A DNA stretch of 64,000 bases from an uncultured Acetatifactor sp. (GCA_910577235.1 CAJTMX010000007.1:1-64000), one strand, 5' to 3'; positions 8,811-17,381 are shown, counted from the stretch's first letter. Numbers and translations are program-made. Notes: generated by a model from the sequence alone, not told the origin.

Positions 8811-10001
8811 ATGGCATTAAGGGCAGAGGATGTTTTTAGGCCGGGAGCATTTCCAGAGTACACCTATATATCACGCAAATCTGCCGTTTCGGACCTGCCG
8901 TATGAGTTTCGGTTATCACAGGCAATAAAGGTGTCGGGTTTCCTGACTTCTTTGGTGGGACCTTCAAAAATGGGAAAAACCATTCTTTGTGAGAAAGTGA
9001 TAGGATTTGAAAATATTGTGGAAGTATCTGGCGCAGATTTTGAGGAAGATACGGATTTTTGGAGATTAGCTGCGGCAAAAGCGGGATTGGCTTATGAAGG
9101 ACAGTTTTGTTCAGAAAAAACAATTACGGATACCAGCAATAAATATTCAAAGCAGGAAACATATTCTTTAACAAAAGACAAAATTATTGAATTTTATAAA
9201 AAAGAGAATCTGGTTCTGGTAATAGATGATTTTCATTATGCTCCGGAAACAAAACGGATGCAGATTGCACAGCAATTGAAAGATGCGATCAGAAAGGGCT
9301 TTAAAGCGATTGTTGTTTCGCTGCCCCACCGAGCGGATGAAGCGATTCGGCAGAACGCGGATCTTTCAGGACGATTGAGCCTGATTAACATGGAATCGTG
9401 GGAAGTGGATGATTTAAAGGAAATTGCAAAGGTAGGGTTTCAAAAGCTTGGCATACAAATATCGGATGAAGTTGCGGCGCAAATCGCTGTGGAAAGCCTT
9501 TCATCGCCACAGCTAATGCAGTATATTTGTCTGAATATATGCACAATACTGGAAATGCAAGGAAGCGAAAGCGGACAAGTTGGTTTTGAAATATTGGAAA
9601 CAGCATATCACTATACAACTGCAAATTTTGAATATGGCGATGTGGTCTCATTTATGTTAAAGGGCCCTAACACGAGAGGGAAGAGCAGGAATATGTTTCT
9701 GGCGCATAATGGACAGGAGTATGATATTTATGAGTTGATTGTGAAATCAATTGCCGAAAATCCACCGATTATGAAGCTGGAAATTGAGGATGTAAAAGAA
9801 CGTATTTACCGTTTGATTCAGAAGGATAGCAAAAAGCCCTCTCCGCAGACGATCAGGGAGAGTCTGGCTAAGCTGCAGGAGCTGCTAGATGGAAGGGAAG
9901 ACATTTTTAAGGTGCTGGACTGGAAAGAGGGGGTACTATATATACGAGATCCTTTGTTCCTGTTTTATTTGCGTTGGGGAGGCGGGATAAAAAATGTTTA
10001 G
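8811..10001 (+). CDS. AAA+ (STAND/Orc-like) ATPase of a two-gene nuclease system
   Basis: A 396-residue P-loop ATPase. Walker A is GPSKMGKT at 50-57 and Walker B is LVLVIDD ending at Asp139-Asp140. A lid region follows, then a C-terminal winged-helix-like part (about 300-380), ending in LYIRDPLFLFYLRWGG. That ending resembles the segment found after the winged helix in archaeal-type ATPases whose next domain is a PD-(D/E)XK nuclease. Here the chain stops and the nuclease is encoded by the next gene, which overlaps by 8 bp. GAGAGGAG precedes the ATG. The pair probably works as an ATP-gated nuclease in phage defence. This is inferred from architecture and island context, and I cannot name a described system for it. 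Confidence 0.8.
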   Translation: MALRAEDVFRPGAFPEYTYISRKSAVSDLPYEFRLSQAIKVSGFLTSLVGPSKMGKTILCEKVIGFENIVEVSGADFEEDTDFWRLAAAKAGLAYEGQFCSEKTITDTSNKYSKQETYSLTKDKIIEFYKKENLVLVIDDFHYAPETKRMQIAQQLKDAIRKGFKAIVVSLPHRADEAIRQNADLSGRLSLINMESWEVDDLKEIAKVGFQKLGIQISDEVAAQIAVESLSSPQLMQYICLNICTILEMQGSESGQVGFEILETAYHYTTANFEYGDVVSFMLKGPNTRGKSRNMFLAHNGQEYDIYELIVKSIAENPPIMKLEIEDVKERIYRLIQKDSKKPSPQTIRESLAKLQELLDGREDIFKVLDWKEGVLYIRDPLFLFYLRWGGGIKNV

Positions 10002-10734
10002 TAGTGATAATGGCATAAAAAGTATGGGAGAAGCTATAGAGCGGGTGAAAAATGCTCCAGATGCCAGGGCTTTTGAGGATGTGGTTTGTCATTTGCGCAC
10101 ATATATGAAAAATCTTGAGATGGATTCCAGATATTTGATTGAACTGGAAAGAAAAGCTTATTTTCTGCGAAATGAATATTCCGAAAAGGACACGAGAGAA
10201 AGGATGGAAGAGGCAAAAAACAGGGTGGCTATATTTCTTGCAGAGATTGTAGACAATCATACAGACGGGGAACTGCTTGTTAAGGTGCTGGATAATTATT
10301 ATCTGTTCTTGGAGAATCTATTGGAAAGAGAACCCCACAAAAAAGGAAACATTCAAAAGGAACAGCTGCAATGCCTCAAAATAGGGAATGAATACGATGT
10401 GCAATATTTACTGTATGCTTACCTTAAACCACTATACCCAATGGCGCGACTGGAGGTAAATGAGGATACAGGATATGGGACGGTGCGGACAGACATTTGG
10501 CTCAATTTGGATAATGTCATTGAAATAAAATGTACAAGAAAAGGTATGCTGTTAAAAAAGTTAATTGAGGAGATAGAGGCGGATATGATACATTATGGCG
10601 CTAAATGTATCTATTTCTTTATTTATGACAAAGAAAAAATCATAGAAAATCCATTTGTTTTTCAGAAAACCTATGAAAGAAAGCTGAGAGATAAAGAGAT
10701 ACATATTATTATTCATCAGCCGAAATTTTTATGA
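9994..10734 (+). CDS. PD-(D/E)XK nuclease, DpnII/MboI-like C-terminal domain
   Basis: A 246-residue protein. The N-terminal half (about 1-120) is helical with no recognised domain. The C-terminal half begins at NEYDVQYLLYAYLKPLYP and carries the nuclease core: Asp167 in VRTDIWL, then Glu177 and Lys179 in VIEIKCTRKG. This matches the D...ExK pattern and surrounding sequence of REase_DpnII-MboI-type domains. The start codon lies inside the end of the ATPase gene, so the two are translationally coupled. A terminator follows. The likely role is the cleaving partner of the ATPase, with the helical N-half as the docking or sensor part. There is no methyltransferase in the island, so classical restriction-modification is unlikely. 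Confidence 0.8.
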   Translation: MFSSDNGIKSMGEAIERVKNAPDARAFEDVVCHLRTYMKNLEMDSRYLIELERKAYFLRNEYSEKDTRERMEEAKNRVAIFLAEIVDNHTDGELLVKVLDNYYLFLENLLEREPHKKGNIQKEQLQCLKIGNEYDVQYLLYAYLKPLYPMARLEVNEDTGYGTVRTDIWLNLDNVIEIKCTRKGMLLKKLIEEIEADMIHYGAKCIYFFIYDKEKIIENPFVFQKTYERKLRDKEIHIIIHQPKFL

Positions 10735-10786
10735 CAATATATGAAAAACTTAGGGTCATATTACGCAGATAAAGGTACAAAGTACA

Positions 10787-10815
10787 AAAAGGGCATAGAA
10801 TTATGTCCTTTTTTG
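10787..10815 (+). terminator. Terminator of the ATPase/nuclease operon
   Basis: AAAAGGGCATA (10787-10797) pairs with TATGTCCTTTT (10802-10812) with one G-U pair and a 4-nt loop, ending in a T run. Confidence 0.8.
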
Positions 10816-10822
10816 TTACACA

Positions 10823-10859
10823 GGGGAAATCATCCCAGACGAGGGAAAAGTATTTCCCC
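10823..10859. repeat. 8-bp inverted repeat next to the right island junction
   Basis: GGGGAAAT (10823-10830) and ATTTCCCC (10852-10859) flank a 21-nt centre that itself contains CCC and GGG. It ends 17 bp before the displaced spmB copy and could be an element end or a second terminator. Confidence 0.4.
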
Positions 10860-10876
10860 CTATTGACACCATACCG

Positions 10877-11014
10877 GAAACCTGTTTTTACACCATGAGC
10901 GTCTACTATCTGGCGGCAAAAGTCACCAAGACCCGTTATACCCTGCCCGGCGCGCTGCTGTCCCTGGGGGTCAGCGCGGTCATGAGTTTGCTGCTGGCCA
11001 GGGGGATGATGTAG
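10877..11014 (+). repeat. Right copy of the spmB 3' end (displaced gene fragment)
   Basis: 138 bp matching 4318-4455 with the same length and reading frame through a stop codon (TAG at 11012-11014). Encoded changes are few (LSLT to LSLG, SLVLARGMG to SLLLARGMM). Mostly silent differences show that both copies evolved as coding sequence, so they come from two different spmB alleles, not a recent duplication. Confidence 0.88.
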
Positions 11015-11190
11015 TTACCGGACTATGCTGTATGTAGTTCCTGCGGGAGAGGAGTCATTTTAGTGACAGCCATGGATATATGTTAAACAGGACGTGTCAG
11101 AAGAAATTGAGGGGTTGTATTTTCATTCCCGGAAAGGAACCCAGGGAGGAGACGGGGCCTTTCCGGGGCAGTAGTTGGATCACTGAACGC
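11015..11190. other. Intergenic stretch without a gene
   Basis: No open frame of note. It contains a 10-bp inverted repeat (CCCGGAAAGG at 11127-11136 and its complement at 11157-11166) with a 20-nt loop and no T run on either strand. It may be a weak terminator of the transporter gene on the minus strand. Confidence 0.5.
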
Positions 11191-12138
11191 TCAGATGTAC
11201 CCCAGGCTCCGCAGCACAAACAGAAACACCGTCAACGTCACGGAGCTTAAGAAGGTGGTAGCCACCACCGCGCTGGAGGTAAGCGTTCCTTCATGCCCCA
11301 TATTTTTAGCCATGATATAACAGCTCACCGTGGTGGGCGCGCCCAGCATGACCAGCAGGGCCACCAGCATTTCATCCCGAAATCCCAGCCGGATGGCGAG
11401 GGGCAGGAAAAGGGCGGGCTGGACCACCAGCTTTAGCAGGGCGGCTACAGCGGTGGGCTTTAGCTGCGCAAGAGCTTTCCGGCCCTCGAAACCTGCCCCC
11501 AGGCCGATCAGAGCCAGCGGGGTGGCCAGCACGGAGATATTGTTTACGGTCTTGGTCACGATCACCGGGAAGGAGATGTGGCAGGCGCTGACGGTCATGC
11601 CCAGCAGGATACCCAGGATAATGGGATTTTTGGCGATGTCCAGCAGGGACTTTTTCAGGGCTTTTTGGGAGAAACCGTGGGAGGAGGGGCCTGTGAAAGA
11701 CAGGACCAGCACCGCCGCGATATTGTACAGAGGAACGGTGCCGATGATCATCAGCGGCGCCATACCCGAAGTGCCGTATATATTTTGAATAAACGCTATT
11801 CCCAGCACTGCGGCACTGCTGCGGTAGGAAACCTGGACAAACTCTCCCAGCCGGGCCCTGTCACGGTAAAGAAGTCCCGCCGCCAGCCATATAACGACGA
11901 TACAGGTCAGTGTCGCCAGAAAGCAGAAACATACATATTTGGTATCCCATACGCTGTAAAAGTCGGATTCCGCTATATCCCTGAAAAGCAGTACAGGGAG
12001 AGTGATCTTATAGTTAAAGGAGTTCAACGTCTTTATAAATGGTTCATCTACCACATGTAACCGCCGCAGCATATAACCGATGACCATGACCAGAAAGATG
12101 GGGATGGTGGCATTTAAACTGAAAATTAATTGTTCCAT
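11191..12138 (-). CDS. AEC-family (auxin efflux carrier/malate permease) transporter
   Basis: A 315-residue membrane protein with about ten hydrophobic segments in the two-halves layout of the AEC family. It starts with MEQLIFSLNATIPIFLVMVIGYML and has the conserved C-half LGAPTTVSCYIMAKNMG. Family members export or take up small organic anions such as malate or auxin-like acids; the substrate here cannot be read from the sequence. GAGGTG lies 8 nt before the ATG at 12138. A good promoter lies upstream at 12204-12232. It is a single-gene unit transcribed toward the spmB fragment. Confidence 0.88.
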   Translation of the reverse strand: MEQLIFSLNATIPIFLVMVIGYMLRRLHVVDEPFIKTLNSFNYKITLPVLLFRDIAESDFYSVWDTKYVCFCFLATLTCIVVIWLAAGLLYRDRARLGEFVQVSYRSSAAVLGIAFIQNIYGTSGMAPLMIIGTVPLYNIAAVLVLSFTGPSSHGFSQKALKKSLLDIAKNPIILGILLGMTVSACHISFPVIVTKTVNNISVLATPLALIGLGAGFEGRKALAQLKPTAVAALLKLVVQPALFLPLAIRLGFRDEMLVALLVMLGAPTTVSCYIMAKNMGHEGTLTSSAVVATTFLSSVTLTVFLFVLRSLGYI

Positions 12139-12203
12139 ATGTATAACACCTCAACTTAGAGTTCCTAATGGCACAGCAGATATGTCTGTAGATACCACGG
12201 ATT

Positions 12204-12232
12204 ATCATAGAACTATTTTCTGAAAAAATCAA
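12204..12232 (-). promoter_or_regulatory. Promoter of the AEC transporter gene
   Basis: On the minus strand TTGATT (12227-12232), a 17-bp spacer and TATGAT (12204-12209) precede the gene. Confidence 0.6.
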
Positions 12233-12332
12233 GTCATTGCTTTTTTCCATTTTAATGAGTAATATATACATATGTTATGACAGACGGCGTATATGTCCTG
12301 CGTACATATAGGAATACAGGAGAAAAATCGTG

Positions 12333-12788
12333 ATGGCGGAAAAGGGAATCTATATAGGCATAGGCCTGCTGGCGGTGGCGGTTTCGGTACTGGGGATACT
12401 GCTGATATTGCGGATATTCCGGCGCAGACGCCCCGGGGACATGGATCTGATGGAGGGGCATGAGTTTGAGTATTACTGCGCGGACCTGCTGCGCCGGGCG
12501 GGTTTTCTGGAAGTGGAAGTCACCCGGGGCAGCGGGGATTATGGAGTGGATATTTTGGCGGAGCTGGGCGGCGTGACTTACGCCGTCCAGTGCAAGCGCT
12601 ATGACGGTCCCGTGGGCGTGAAAGCCGTGCAGGAAGTCTACGCGGGGCGGGATTACTATGACCGGATGGTAGGCGTGGTGATGACCAATCAGTACTTTAC
12701 CCGCCCCGCAGTGGAGGTGGCCCGGAAACTCCGGATACTGCTGTGGGACCGGGGATATCTGGAGGGTATGCTGGAAGACCTTTCATAG
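12333..12788 (+). CDS. Membrane-anchored Mrr-like restriction endonuclease
   Basis: This 151-residue protein has one N-terminal membrane segment (GIGLLAVAVSVLGILLIL) with an arginine-rich stop (RRRR). A compact Mrr_cat-type PD-(D/E)XK domain follows, with GSGDYGVDIL as the acidic motif and AVQCKRY as the QxK motif, ending in VGVVMTNQYFTRPA. The AGGAG at 12318-12322 suits the ATG at 12333; a GTG three bases earlier is equally possible. Family members cut modified or foreign DNA, and the membrane tether suggests action on entering DNA or at the envelope. It converges on the next gene with overlapping stop codons. No methyltransferase partner is present. Confidence 0.82.
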   Translation: MAEKGIYIGIGLLAVAVSVLGILLILRIFRRRRPGDMDLMEGHEFEYYCADLLRRAGFLEVEVTRGSGDYGVDILAELGGVTYAVQCKRYDGPVGVKAVQEVYAGRDYYDRMVGVVMTNQYFTRPAVEVARKLRILLWDRGYLEGMLEDLS

Positions 12789-14630
12789 AGACCAGGATTC
12801 CAGCGCTTCCTCCAGACTGGAAAAATCCGAAGGTCCCTTATTCAGTAAAAAAGTATGAAATCGTAAGTCGCTGTAGTCCGCTCCCCACAGGGAGCGGGCT
12901 TTTTGCTGCAGGGCCAGGATTTCAAGATACCCCACATAATACTGGGGATAATTGGCCGGTTCCTCCGCGATATAAGTATATATGGCCTGAGCGGCTTTTG
13001 GATCGCTGATCCCGAAATTATCCAGTACAACGCCAATCTGCTCGCAGGAAACCCCGTCATAATGGATCATCAGATCCATCAGGGAATAAAGACAGAGCAG
13101 CAGGCTGCGATTGGTCTTTTCCGCCTGGATATACCACACCGCATCCGTCTGCCCGCATTCCTGCAGCAGATCGCAGGCGTAGTCAAAAGCGATAAATTCG
13201 GTGTACAGCGCCCAACCCTCCTGATAGCCTCCATAACTCAGCAGCTGGCGGGCGGGATTTACATTCTGCCCGTTCATATAGCGGTGACTGTATACGGATT
13301 GGTACAGATGGCCGGGATATCCCTCGTGGGCCAGCGTGGTGTACAGCTCCAAAACATCCGGCATTTCCTGCTGATTGACATAGATCACGTTGGAGGAGGT
13401 GTCATCCAAGGGCGGCGTCAGGTAAAAGGCAGGCGCGCTGTAGTCCGCCAGGGAGTCGGAGACGGCTTTTACCGTCACGGCAGGGGCGTCCGTCCCGTTC
13501 ATTGTCAGGCCGGGGAAATCCTGCTCCATCCGTCTCTGCAGATCTGCCAGCATCTGCTCGGGTTCCTCGTAGGGAAAGGCTGCCAGACATTGCTCCCGGG
13601 TGGAGGGCAGGGCGCAGGCGGGATGCTCCGCAACCAGCCGGCGCAGGGTATTTAACTGTAGCAGCAGTTGCTCCTTCAGCATATCATAAAGCTCTTCGGG
13701 GGAGCGGTAACTGCCGGTTCTGGCGATCAGCAGCTGCCGGTAATATTCCTGGCCCTCAGGGTATGCAGCCAGTCCCCGGGGAAGTTCCTGCCCGGAGGGG
13801 GCCTGTGCCGCCAGCTGTTCCAGTCCCCTGTCCAAACGTTCATAGGCGGGGAGCAGCACATCCGCCAGCAGTTCTTCGTTACGGCGGATCGCGGCCAGGG
13901 CAGACTTCCGGTCGATCCCCTGACGGATATACAGCTCATTGATCCGCTCCTGGAAAGTGGTCTGGAGAAAATGACTGTTTTGCTCCAGACTGTCCGCAGT
14001 CAGGATCTGACGGCACTGTTGCCGCACTTTCTCCAGAGAGACGCGGCTCATGGGCAGTCCCGCCGCAGCTTTTTCCTGCTCATAGACCAATAGACTGTCA
14101 TAGTAATCCCCGGTCTGCGCCAGCAGTTCCAGATAGTCCTGCACATCTCTCTCGGTACGAAAAGTGTATTCCGCTAACAGGATGGGCAACTGGCTCTGCA
14201 TACCTGAGGCGGGGGAGAGCGGCTCCTCATAATAGGCATGAGACTGCATCTTAAGGGAATTCTCCAGAGAAAACGCCAGCAGACGGCGGGTATAGGCATC
14301 CCCGTCACTCAGCCCTCTGTCCGACAGCCCGGCCCAGAAATCCGCCTGCTTTTCCAGATCCTTGAGCTGCGATTCCCTGTTGCCGGGGGCATAGCCCGGC
14401 AGCCGGGCAATATAGTCATGAATGCCGTAATCGTCGGGTCTGGCGATGGTGTAATGCATATTTAAGGTGTTATGTATCATTTCCTGTTGAAACAATTCTT
14501 CTGCGGCCCGCTGAAACCTCTCCCTGTTGCGCTGGGGAGCGGACAAAAACAGGGTTAGGGCGGCAAAGGACAGCAGCAGTACGGCTCCCGCCAGCAGCTG
14601 CCGCCAGGTGAGCTTGAGATGTTTTTTCAA
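12783..14630 (-). CDS. DUF885-family zinc metallohydrolase, membrane-anchored
   Basis: A 615-residue protein starting at a TTG (14630) behind AGGAG with 6-nt spacing. An N-terminal membrane or signal-anchor segment (LLAGAVLLLSFAALTLFL) puts the rest outside the cell. The zinc motif is HEGYPGH at 435-441, which is the DUF885 signature of a HExxxGH type, with an expected further ligand in YQEGWALYTEF downstream. Family members are putative peptidases. The C-terminus overlaps the convergent Mrr-like gene by 6 bp. No partner genes suggest a substrate. Confidence 0.85.
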   Translation of the reverse strand: MKKHLKLTWRQLLAGAVLLLSFAALTLFLSAPQRNRERFQRAAEELFQQEMIHNTLNMHYTIARPDDYGIHDYIARLPGYAPGNRESQLKDLEKQADFWAGLSDRGLSDGDAYTRRLLAFSLENSLKMQSHAYYEEPLSPASGMQSQLPILLAEYTFRTERDVQDYLELLAQTGDYYDSLLVYEQEKAAAGLPMSRVSLEKVRQQCRQILTADSLEQNSHFLQTTFQERINELYIRQGIDRKSALAAIRRNEELLADVLLPAYERLDRGLEQLAAQAPSGQELPRGLAAYPEGQEYYRQLLIARTGSYRSPEELYDMLKEQLLLQLNTLRRLVAEHPACALPSTREQCLAAFPYEEPEQMLADLQRRMEQDFPGLTMNGTDAPAVTVKAVSDSLADYSAPAFYLTPPLDDTSSNVIYVNQQEMPDVLELYTTLAHEGYPGHLYQSVYSHRYMNGQNVNPARQLLSYGGYQEGWALYTEFIAFDYACDLLQECGQTDAVWYIQAEKTNRSLLLCLYSLMDLMIHYDGVSCEQIGVVLDNFGISDPKAAQAIYTYIAEEPANYPQYYVGYLEILALQQKARSLWGADYSDLRFHTFLLNKGPSDFSSLEEALESWSL

Positions 14631-14750
14631 GGTAGGCTCCTGGTTACGGATGTTGATGCATTATATGCGTTATGAATTGTCCATCATGCGGAGGAGACGG
14701 TGCGGGTTTCACAGTCAATATTAAAATATTTAAAATTTTGGTAAAGCATA

Positions 14751-14780
14751 TTGACCGCGGCGGGGGAAAGGCTCTATACT
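14751..14780 (+). promoter_or_regulatory. Promoter of the pentose (FGGY/araD) operon
   Basis: TTGACC (14751-14756), an 18-bp spacer and TATACT (14775-14780). An AT-rich palindromic patch (CAATATTAAAATATTT region, 14716-14740) just upstream may bind a regulator. The leader of about 150 nt to 14935 holds short GC-rich pairings but no riboswitch I recognise. Confidence 0.65.
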
Positions 14781-14934
14781 GGAAATATAAGTTATCGTGA
14801 AAACTGCGTGGTAAAAGTAGAACGGAGGATGTAAAGATCCCCAAAAAAGCAGGGCCGGCACGGTACCCGGTAAATGCTCTTGGGCAAACGGTACAGTGAG
14901 GGGTATAGCGGAACATTAGTTAAGGAGGGAAAAC

Positions 14935-16524
14935 ATGAGTAAGGAGACGATTTTGGCAGGAAAAGCGGTGCTGGGTATTGAGTTTGGCTCTACCCGCATC
15001 AAGGCGGTGCTGGTGGACGAAACCCATCAGCCGGTGGCTATGGGTACCCACGATTGGGAGAACCGTCTGGAGAATAATATCTGGACATACAGCCTGGAGG
15101 ATATCTGGAAGGGCTTGCAGGGCTGCTACCGGAGCCTCAAGGAAGATGTGCAGAGCAAGTATGGCGTTACCTTGACCAGACTGGGGGCGCTGGGCTTTTC
15201 CGGTATGATGCATGGCTATATGCCCTTTGACAGCCAGGGCGAGCTGCTGGTGCCTTTCCGCACCTGGAGAAATACCATGACTGCGGAGGCGTGCGGCAAA
15301 CTCACGCCGGTGTTCAACTTTAATATCCCCCAGAGATGGAGCATCGCCCATCTGTATCAGGCGATCTTAAGCGGTGAGGAGCATGTAAAAAATATCACCT
15401 TTTTTACCACTCTGGCAGGTTATATCCATTGGAAACTGTCCGGTGAAAAAGTGCTGGGCGTAGGCGAGGCCTCCGGCATGTTCCCCATTGACTCCGAGAT
15501 ATGTGACTTTGACCGGAAGATGCTGGCGCAGTTTGACCAGCTGACAGCGGATCAAAACCTTGGCTGGAAACTGGCGGATATCCTTCCTAAGGTGCTGCCT
15601 GCGGGAGCCGCTGCCGGAACATTGACGGCGGAGGGCGCCGGACTGTTGGACCCCGACGGAGATCTGGAGGCGGGAGTACCCATGTGTCCTCCCGAGGGAG
15701 ACGCCGGTACGGGCATGGTGGCGACCAACAGCGTTAAAGTGCGCACCGGTAATATCTCCGCGGGAACCTCTATTTTCTCCATGGTGGTGACGGAGCATGC
15801 CCTGAACAAAGTGCATGAGGAGATCGACATGGTGACCACGCCGGACGGCTATCCGGTGGCTATGGTGCACTGCAACAACTGTACTTCCGATCTGAATGCC
15901 TGGGTCAATCTGTTTGAGGAGTTTGCGGGCAAGTTCGGCATGAAACCTGACAAAAACCAGCTGTACGGCACACTGTACCGGGAGGCTCTGACGGCTGATC
16001 CCGACTGCGGCGGCCTGATGGCCTACAACTATTTCTCCGGCGAGCCGGTGACGGGATTAAATGCGGGAAGGCCCATGTTCGTCCGCACTCCCGACGCGCG
16101 TTTCAGCCTGGCGAATTTTATGAGAAGTCATCTGTACAGCTCTATGGCGGCTCTGAAGATCGGCAATGACATTCTGCTAAAGGAGGAGCAGGTGAAAGTG
16201 GATTCCCTGATGGGACACGGCGGCCTGTTTAAGACTCCCGTAGTGGGCCAGCAGCTGATGGCGGCGGCCATGAACGCGCCTGTGACCGTGATGGATACTG
16301 CCAGCGAGGGCGGCGCCTGGGGCATGGCGGTGCTGGCATGCTATATGGCGGAGAAGGCACCGGAGGAGACTTTGCCGGATTACCTGTCCGACAAAATCTT
16401 TGCGGGCCAGAGCGGCACGACCATCGCGCCCAAGGCGGAGGACGTAGCCGGATTTGACGCGTTTATCGAGAAATATAAGGCGACCCTGCCCGCGGAGAAA
16501 GCCGCCGTTGAGGGTCTGAACTGA
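14935..16524 (+). CDS. FGGY-family sugar kinase, probable L-ribulokinase or xylulokinase
   Basis: A 529-residue cytoplasmic kinase that phosphorylates a pentulose using ATP. The N-terminal phosphate motif is GIEFGSTRIKAVLVD, the sugar-binding part has LGFSGMMHGYMPF, and the C-terminal half has the VRTGNISAGTSIF nucleotide region and a GHGGLFKTPV stretch. GGAGGGAAAAC precedes the ATG. The next gene is L-ribulose-5-phosphate 4-epimerase and a transketolase follows, which favours L-ribulokinase for arabinose use. Length is close to AraB (about 560) and longer than most xylulokinases (about 490). No isomerase (araA) lies in the window, so the exact sugar is not settled. Confidence 0.82.
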   Translation: MSKETILAGKAVLGIEFGSTRIKAVLVDETHQPVAMGTHDWENRLENNIWTYSLEDIWKGLQGCYRSLKEDVQSKYGVTLTRLGALGFSGMMHGYMPFDSQGELLVPFRTWRNTMTAEACGKLTPVFNFNIPQRWSIAHLYQAILSGEEHVKNITFFTTLAGYIHWKLSGEKVLGVGEASGMFPIDSEICDFDRKMLAQFDQLTADQNLGWKLADILPKVLPAGAAAGTLTAEGAGLLDPDGDLEAGVPMCPPEGDAGTGMVATNSVKVRTGNISAGTSIFSMVVTEHALNKVHEEIDMVTTPDGYPVAMVHCNNCTSDLNAWVNLFEEFAGKFGMKPDKNQLYGTLYREALTADPDCGGLMAYNYFSGEPVTGLNAGRPMFVRTPDARFSLANFMRSHLYSSMAALKIGNDILLKEEQVKVDSLMGHGGLFKTPVVGQQLMAAAMNAPVTVMDTASEGGAWGMAVLACYMAEKAPEETLPDYLSDKIFAGQSGTTIAPKAEDVAGFDAFIEKYKATLPAEKAAVEGLN

Positions 16525-16679
16525 GAGCGGGCGGCAATAAACCGCGATATGACAGCCGTGTCAGCACGGTGGAGAGATAATATGAACAGCATCCGCCCGG
16601 ACAATTATTCCCGGAGCGTGTACCGGCAGAGGGATGCGGAACAGGAGATCCAAGGATCTCAAGGCAGGAGGACAAATAC

Positions 16680-17381
16680 ATGTTAGAGGAATTAAAACAG
16701 AAAGTATATGAGGCAAATATGGATCTGCCCCACTATGGCCTGGTGACTTTTACCTGGGGCAATGTGAGCGCCATCGACAGAGAGAGCGGATTGTTTGTCA
16801 TCAAGCCCAGCGGCGTGGAATATGACAAGTTAAAGCCGGAGGACATGGTGGTCATGGACTTGAACGGCAACAAGGTGGAGGGCAGATACAATCCCTCTTC
16901 CGATACCGCCACCCATCTGGAGCTGTACAAGGCATTCCCCGAGATCGGCGGCGTGGTACATACCCATTCTTCTTACGCTACCAGCTGGGCCCAGGCCGGC
17001 AGGGGTATTCCCTGCTACGGCACCACCCACGCCGACTATATCTACGGCGAGGTGCCCTGCGTCAGATGTCTGACCAAAGAGGAGATCGAGGATGCCTATG
17101 AGGAGAACACGGGACATCTGATCGTGGAGGAATTTAAGCGCCTGAACAAAGACCCCATGGCAGTGCCCGCGGTGCTGTGCAAGAACCACGGTCCTTTCGC
17201 CTGGGGCAAGGATGCCAGGGACGCGGTACACAACGCGGTGGTGCTGGAGGAAGTGGCCAAGATGGCCTACCGCGCGGAGACCATCAATCCCCGGATACAG
17301 CCTGCTCCCCAGGAATTGCAGGATAAACACTATTACCGCAAACATGGAGCCAACGCTTATTACGGGCAGAAGGAACAGTAG
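16680..17381 (+). CDS. araD: L-ribulose-5-phosphate 4-epimerase
   Basis: This 233-residue class II aldolase-fold enzyme interconverts L-ribulose 5-phosphate and D-xylulose 5-phosphate. Metal ligands line up with E. coli AraD: His94 and His96 in VVHTHSSYA, His170 in KNHGPF, and Asp75 in NPSSDTATH. GGAGGACAAATAC precedes the ATG. The 155-bp gap after the kinase contains a small CCGTG/CACGG hairpin but no terminator, so the two are probably cotranscribed. Its product feeds the transketolase genes just downstream. Confidence 0.92.
   Translation: MLEELKQKVYEANMDLPHYGLVTFTWGNVSAIDRESGLFVIKPSGVEYDKLKPEDMVVMDLNGNKVEGRYNPSSDTATHLELYKAFPEIGGVVHTHSSYATSWAQAGRGIPCYGTTHADYIYGEVPCVRCLTKEEIEDAYEENTGHLIVEEFKRLNKDPMAVPAVLCKNHGPFAWGKDARDAVHNAVVLEEVAKMAYRAETINPRIQPAPQELQDKHYYRKHGANAYYGQKEQ

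Larger units (their letters stand above)
4456..10876 (+). mobile_element. AT-rich defence island inserted at the end of spmB
   Basis: Base composition drops sharply right after the spmB TGA and rises again at the second copy of the spmB 3' end. The island holds three genes, all defence-like: a NACHT NTPase with a nuclease domain, and an ATPase/nuclease pair. It contains no integrase, transposase or relaxase. The flanking 138-bp repeat looks like the product of integration into, or recombination across, the 3' end of spmB, with the incoming DNA restoring the gene's end. The 194-bp segment 4456-4649 holds only the leader of the NACHT gene, with two TTTGATTGA repeats around 4580 and 4610 and no convincing promoter. 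Confidence 0.8.

Noticed and set aside
4456..10876. Intact integrative element or prophage
   Set aside because: No integrase, transposase, relaxase or structural genes. Only the boundaries suggest past mobility.
14640..14934. Riboswitch in the leader of the FGGY kinase gene
   Set aside because: Some GC-rich pairings are possible, but no conserved core of a known class could be recognised.
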